This document shows positions 31,320-34,755 of a stretch of DNA of 34,755 bases, one piece after another. Source of the stretch: Acidimicrobiaceae bacterium (GTDB lineage Bacteria > Actinomycetota > Acidimicrobiia > Acidimicrobiales > RAAP-2). Below the pieces are notes generated by a model. It saw nothing but the letters and a program-made list of their open reading frames with translations, made no database searches and was not told the origin of the DNA. The stretch's first letter is position 1; every line of letters starts with the position of its first letter. The stretch lies in contig DAHUZT010000029.1 of NCBI GenBank assembly GCA_027315005.1, positions 1-34,755 of the forward strand, given 5' to 3'. The position numbers and the translations under genes were made by a program.

Positions 31320-31495
31320 CCGGTGAGCACCGCGTCCTTCGGGTGCACGGAGGCCGGCTGGTGGTGGCCGAACGTCGCCTCGAGCTCGAAGGCGAGCTCG
31401 ACCGGGCATACGCCGAAGGGTTCGCGCTCGTGGACTCCTTCTCCGTCGACGACAACGTCTACCTCGTGCTACGCCGAGTCGACCCGCTGGACTGA
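31316..31495 (+). CDS. Tiny uncharacterised protein, DUF4177-like (59 residues)
   Basis: This 59-residue protein reads MTGEHRVLRVHGGRLVVAERR, then LELEGELDRAYAEGFALVDSF and DDNVYLVLRR. The pattern of a helix ELxxELxxxxAEGFxLV followed by a strand resembles small DUF4177-type proteins (typical ELEEELNELGAEGWELV), although this is a visual comparison. Its ATG overlaps the upstream tiny gene as ATGA, so the two are probably translated together. It converges on the GGDEF gene. Confidence 0.5.
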   Translation: MTGEHRVLRVHGGRLVVAERRLELEGELDRAYAEGFALVDSFSVDDNVYLVLRRVDPLD

Positions 31496-31598
31496 ACGCA
31501 GTCGTGCCCCGGCTTCGTCCCCGAGCTCCATGGCGGTGATCCTGGCCGTTCGGGGCGCGGAGGGTCCCCGCGGCGATCGCGATTCGATGGCCCCGGGG

Positions 31599-33128
31599 TC
31601 AGCCGCCGCTGGCGAGTTCGATGGAGACCACCCGGTCGCGTCCGGTGTCCTTCGCCCGACGCAGGGCGGTTTCCGCACGGCTGATCAGCGATGAAGCGTC
31701 CTCCAGGCCGTCCCAGGTGGTGAGGCCCGCTGAGAGGGTCACGCCGAAGCATGACGTCGTGTCCCGTCCACCCGTGCGGAGTTTGTCGAGGATGTGGTGT
31801 CCGCCGGTGATGTCGGTGTCTGGCAGGACGAGGCAGAACTGCTCACCGGCGAAGCGGACGACGATGTCCTGACGTCGGAGGTTGGACACGATGAGGGCTG
31901 CGATCGACCGGATCACGGCATCGCCGGCCGCCGGCCCGTGGTGGGCGTTGTACTGACCGAAATGGTCGAGATCCACCAGCGCAAGGCTGAGCGGCAGCTC
32001 CGAGCGGACCGATCTGTTCATCTCGATCTGGATCCGCTCGAACAGCGAACGCCGGTTGGGGAGTCCTGTGAGCTGGTCGGTGTGCCTCTCGATGTCGACG
32101 CCGAGAGCCAGGTTGGCCCGGGCGATCGCCCTGACGACGAAGGACGCCACTAGGGTGCAGACCTCTCTGCTCCGGGAGACGTCGCGACCGGTACCCGGCC
32201 TGCGTTCGATGACCATGATCAGCTCACCCTCGTTGCACCAGCCGATCGGAATGGCGCAGTGTGAGCCGGTGACCACGATCTCTCCGGATTCGATTGCGTC
32301 GTCCAGTACGGGCTGCTGCGCGAGCGACGAAACGCCCGGGTTGACGTCGTGCCTGGGATCGCGGTCCTCCGTGCTTGGATCGCCCGCGGACCACCGATTT
32401 TGACAGACCATGCGCCCGTACGAGCCGTTGCGCGAGAAGACGGCGATGTGGTTGGCCGACAGCAGCTCGGCGATGGTGGGGAAGCCGGCTCTCAGCACGG
32501 TGCCGGGGTGATCCGCGGCGCATCCCACGGTGGCGACGAGTGCGCCGTCGAGGGCGACGGAGAGCTCGGCTAGCTCCCGCCTGACCTGGCTGAGCTCGGT
32601 GGAGGACCGAGCAAGCCCCGCGGTGATCCAGGTGATCACCACGATGGCTCCGGTGAGCACACCGATCTGAACGATGAGGTGGCTCGCCGACAGAGGATCC
32701 CAGACCGTGACGGTGACCACGGTTGCCACGGCCAGCGTCGCCACCCCGAGACGGACCCATCGGGTGCAGAGAGCTCCGGCCGCCACGACGGGTAGCACGA
32801 CGGCGGGGAGGAAGACCGCGCTCAGGCCCGGTGTGCCGGTGGCGACGAACCCGATGGCGGCCAGCGATAAGGCGGCGACGATCGAGTGGAGGACGGACCG
32901 TAAGGATCCGGAGCGGCGCGCACCGACCACGGCCGCGTACAGGGCCACGCTGATCGCTGCAACGAACAGGCAGGCTCCGGCGGCCACGACGGAGAAGGTT
33001 TGCGGATGGGCGTTCCCGGTCGATGCAGCTGCAGCGACCAAGAGGATCAGGATGGCCCCGACTACCAGACTGTGCTGGATGCGTGCGTGGACCACTGAAC
33101 GGGCGCCATGGCTCAGCCGGATCTGCAC
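31599..33128 (-). CDS. Membrane GAF-GGDEF protein with degenerate signature
   Basis: From GTG 33128 this 509-residue protein has about six transmembrane helices (about residues 20-180), a linker helix, a GAF-like sensor region (about 190-345, from TVGCAADHPGTVLRAGFPTIAELL to ELIMVIERRPGTG) and a C-terminal GGDEF domain starting DQLTGLPNRRSLFERI. The active-site motif reads AGEQF instead of GG[DE]EF, while an RxxD (RRQD) I-site lies five residues before it and LALVDLDHFGQYN keeps the metal-binding region. Loss of the fourth Glu suggests reduced or absent diguanylate cyclase activity, so it may be a c-di-GMP receptor (inference). The frame is open upstream to 33563; 33128 was chosen because the membrane domain starts there. 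Confidence 0.85.
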   Translation of the reverse strand: MQIRLSHGARSVVHARIQHSLVVGAILILLVAAAASTGNAHPQTFSVVAAGACLFVAAISVALYAAVVGARRSGSLRSVLHSIVAALSLAAIGFVATGTPGLSAVFLPAVVLPVVAAGALCTRWVRLGVATLAVATVVTVTVWDPLSASHLIVQIGVLTGAIVVITWITAGLARSSTELSQVRRELAELSVALDGALVATVGCAADHPGTVLRAGFPTIAELLSANHIAVFSRNGSYGRMVCQNRWSAGDPSTEDRDPRHDVNPGVSSLAQQPVLDDAIESGEIVVTGSHCAIPIGWCNEGELIMVIERRPGTGRDVSRSREVCTLVASFVVRAIARANLALGVDIERHTDQLTGLPNRRSLFERIQIEMNRSVRSELPLSLALVDLDHFGQYNAHHGPAAGDAVIRSIAALIVSNLRRQDIVVRFAGEQFCLVLPDTDITGGHHILDKLRTGGRDTTSCFGVTLSAGLTTWDGLEDASSLISRAETALRRAKDTGRDRVVSIELASGG

Positions 33129-33390
33129 TCCAGGACCATCGGCCCCGCCGGAGCCGCTCTTGACCCCCTCTTGGCGGCGGTATCGCGAGGAGGACTGTCG
33201 ACCGAGGTCCCGGTGGGCCGAGCCACCGGCCTCGACCAAGACATCGTGGTGAGTTGCGACAACGCCGCTGTAGGCCCCGATCGGGTCCGGGGTCGTCAAC
33301 CACCGGACGAACCCGTCGATGCACGGTGCCCGCCTCACCGCGATACCGCACGTGCGTTCCGCGCCCCGGAATCGGTAGCGTCTTGCGATC
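33129..33390. other. Region upstream of the GGDEF gene
   Basis: The GGDEF frame continues open here but with basic, unconserved sequence. I see no clear -10 on the minus strand at the usual spacing; GATGGT 6 nt before GTG 33128 is the nearest. TAGCGT for the + strand lies at 33376-33381. Confidence 0.4.
33376..33381 (+). promoter_or_regulatory. Putative -10 element TAGCGT for a truncated gene
   Basis: TAGCGT ends 9 nt before the ATG at 33391, the same hexamer and spacing as at ffh. Confidence 0.45.
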
Positions 33391-33540
33391 ATGACGCCCT
33401 TGTTCGCCCGATACCAGATCGTCGCCGGGGACTTCGCCGTCTTCGACCGGGCTCGACAGGGACGAGCCGCACGCACTGGAGGCCGCTGCGGAGGCAGACG
33501 GACCACGCACAGGTGCCCTGGTGCTGCTGCTCGGGCTTGA
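33391..33540 (+). pseudogene. Truncated gene start (49 codons)
   Basis: The ORF starts MTPLFARYQIVAGDFAVFDR, which reads like a true N-terminus, but after about residue 22 it becomes Arg/Gly-rich sequence that is out of frame over the integrase fragment. The likely explanation is that a gene with an intact promoter lost its body when integrase-derived DNA was joined near 33450. The original product is not recognised. Confidence 0.35.
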
Positions 33541-33946
33541 TGGCCTGCGGGTGTCAGAGGCACGTTCTGCCCGTGTGGAAGACCTCTCCGTCGAACGTGG
33601 GTGCGGTGTGGTCATGGTGACCCGGCAAGGTGGCAAGTCTCAGACCATCCCGCTCGCACCACGCACCGCAGAGGCCATCGACACCCTGCTCGACGGGCAC
33701 ACCACCGTTCCGATCCTCTCGACCTCGACGGGCAAACCGACGAAACGCCCGGCCGTCTGGCGGACCCTGCGCCGCCTCGCTGCGACCGCTGTCCCCGGCA
33801 AGGCAGGATCGCTCCACACGCACGATCTGCGCCACCCGATCCGCCACCGTTGGATACCTCGGCAGGTGAGACGGGCACGGGCGACCGCCTGGGACCTCGG
33901 GCTCGGGAGACGCCGGAAGGGCCACCGCAGGCGTCGTCGGCACTGA
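33452..33946 (+). pseudogene. Tyrosine integrase catalytic-domain remnant
   Basis: The frame encodes LDRDEPHALEAAAEADGPR, GLDGLRVSEAR (first catalytic Arg), VTRQGGKSQTIPLAPRTAEAID (catalytic Lys) and HTHDLRHP (the H-x-x-R box), in the order of actinobacterial phage-type integrases. After LRH the sequence degenerates into Arg-rich residues; the second His/Trp and the nucleophile Tyr with its xRYxxA context are missing. There is no N-terminal arm-binding or core-binding domain upstream. It is therefore not a functional recombinase. It lies about 320 bp from a tRNA-Gly gene, a common integration target. Confidence 0.8.
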
Positions 33947-34002
33947 GGACGGACCGGTGACGTGGTGGCTGAACAGCGGTTGTGGCGCACCTATGGGCCG
34001 TG

Positions 34003-34250
34003 ATGGGGACTGTCGGACCGAAATGCGGTGAACGCGTTCGACGAAAGGAGCCTGACCGGGGCTTTGTCAAGCGCACCACCACCGACGACGAGCACCGCTG
34101 CGACGTTCGTACCCGGATCAGTGGTCGCCTGGTCACCCGGACGTTCCGGCGCCGGAAGGATGCGGACGCCTACGCTTCGAGCACCGAGGCCGACAAGCTC
34201 CGTGGCGTGGTGGTCCACCGAGGGCCGAGAGCGGGGCACACACCCCAGCT
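34003..34250 (+). pseudogene. Tyrosine integrase N-terminal (arm-binding) remnant
   Basis: The frame from ATG 34003 encodes GFVKRTTTDDEHRCDVRTRI, SGRLVTRTFRRRKDADAYASS and TEADKLRGVVVHRGPRAGHT, matching the N-terminal AP2-like arm-binding domain of actinobacterial integrases up to the segment that normally reads VDPRAGR. Similarity stops about 20-30 bases before the tRNA-Gly 3' end. The catalytic remnant lies upstream of this fragment rather than downstream, so the two are rearranged or come from two different integrases. Confidence 0.7.
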
Positions 34251-34268
34251 GGTCTGGACTGTTACGAG

Positions 34269-34339
34269 AGCGGCTGACGGGGATCGAACCCGCGTCATCT
34301 GCTTGGAAGGCAGAGGCTCTACCATTGAGCTACAGCCGC
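34269..34339 (-). tRNA. tRNA-Gly (anticodon TCC)
   Basis: Read on the minus strand, the 7-bp acceptor stem GCGGCTG/CAGCCGC encloses a D-arm (GCTC...GAGC), an anticodon stem-loop TCTGC-CTTCCAA-GCAGA with anticodon TCC, a 4-base variable loop and a T-arm with GGTTCGATCC. The discriminator base is T (U73), as is usual for bacterial tRNA-Gly. CCA is not encoded. The 3' end faces the integrase remnants, the usual attachment-site geometry. Confidence 0.96.
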
Positions 34340-34382
34340 ACTTGTGTCGGGACCCCTTGACAGGAGCTGACCGCGGCCAAGG

Positions 34383-34755
34383 CTAGCCCGGAGGCCACAG
34401 CGGCCGGTCGACCGCGAACCCGACCTCTTGTCCCCACCGGTTTCGATATGCGACTTCGTGTACCGGTCGCCTTGGCGCCACTGCCCAACGTCCGGTCGGG
34501 TACCCGAAGCTCACGCAGCAGGCCATGACCCAATGCTCGTGGCGGGGGACTTCGAGGATCTCGAAGACCTCATCTCCATGGAAGACACCCAACACGGCGG
34601 TGAGCGAGCTGCCGACGCCTTCGGCACGGGCCGCAAGTTGAGCGCTCCACACCGCCGGGAAGATCGAGCCGCCGGAGGGGTCCCCCTGTACGAAGGCGAA
34701 CAGGTAGAGGGGGACCTGTTCGAAGTGGTCGGCCAACCATTGAGCGGAGCGCTGG
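34383..34755 (-). CDS. Nitroreductase-family protein, C-terminal part (5' end outside window)
   Basis: The frame is open to the window edge, so the N-terminal FMN-binding part is missing. The visible ~124 residues include QWLADHFEQVPLYLFAFVQG, GGSIFPAVWSAQLAARAEGVGSSLTAVLGVFHGDEVFEIL and ACCVSFGYPTGRWAVAPRRPVHEVAYRNRWG, which match the distal half of FMN-dependent nitroreductases (SIYPAxQNxxLAARALGLG... GYPAGR... RRPVEEV). The substrate cannot be inferred. It lies 43 bp upstream, on the same strand, of the tRNA-Gly gene. Confidence 0.85.
   Translation of the reverse strand, partial: QRSAQWLADHFEQVPLYLFAFVQGDPSGGSIFPAVWSAQLAARAEGVGSSLTAVLGVFHGDEVFEILEVPRHEHWVMACCVSFGYPTGRWAVAPRRPVHEVAYRNRWGQEVGFAVDRPLWPPG

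Noticed and set aside
34357-34389. TTGACA followed by TAGCCC as a + strand promoter
   Set aside because: The spacing is about 21 bp and the -10 is poor; it would only drive antisense transcription into the nitroreductase gene.

Overview
The window is high-GC DNA, densely coded on both strands with many 4-base start/stop overlaps. It looks chromosomal and actinobacterial. The lineage markers are a mycothiol S-conjugate amidase, three luciferase-like (F420-type) oxidoreductases, the actinobacterial DUF2469 protein, a CYP142-like P450 and a PspA/PspAA/HtpX/PspAB cluster. A deep-branching class such as Acidimicrobiia is plausible, but that placement is inference.

Layout. 1-7.3 kb: conserved secretion/translation block on +, smc (3' half)-ftsY-ffh-rpsP-khpA-rimM-trmD-rplS. 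7.3-12 kb: DUF2469-yraN, a crotonase-fold enzyme, then yifB/comM-dprA; the lepB and rnhB genes often found after rplS are absent. 12-18.5 kb: a luciferase-like protein, endonuclease IV, class II fumarase, two overlapping cytochrome P450 genes (the second CYP142-like) and a pterin dehydratase. 18.5-21.2 kb (-): envelope-stress operon pspA-pspAA-htpX-pspAB. 21.2-22.5 kb (+): mca and an SCP2-fold protein. 22.6-24.7 kb (-): a membrane protein, a YdjC/ChbG-like deacetylase and a small orphan protein. 24.8-27.4 kb: two luciferase-like genes around purE. 27.5-30.5 kb (-): DsbA-like protein, PAP2 phosphatase, Fe-S RecB-like nuclease, alpha/beta hydrolase. 30.7-31.5 kb (+): three small unknown genes. 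31.6-33.1 kb (-): membrane GAF-GGDEF protein with a degenerate signature. 33.4-34.3 kb: two tyrosine-integrase remnants beside a tRNA-Gly(TCC). The 3' part of a nitroreductase gene closes the window.

A regulatory theme runs through the window. A hexamer of the form TANNNT lies 6-10 nt before the start codon of about a dozen genes, the arrangement expected for leaderless transcripts, and these genes lack a Shine-Dalgarno sequence. This also helps fix several start codons. Some other genes carry a short upstream ORF: pspAB has a 10-codon ORF with a strong ribosome site whose stop overlaps the pspAB start. Two unrelated genes (dprA and the YdjC-like gene) each carry a 23-bp tandem duplication across the stop codon. 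No CRISPR array, rRNA gene or intact insertion sequence was seen.
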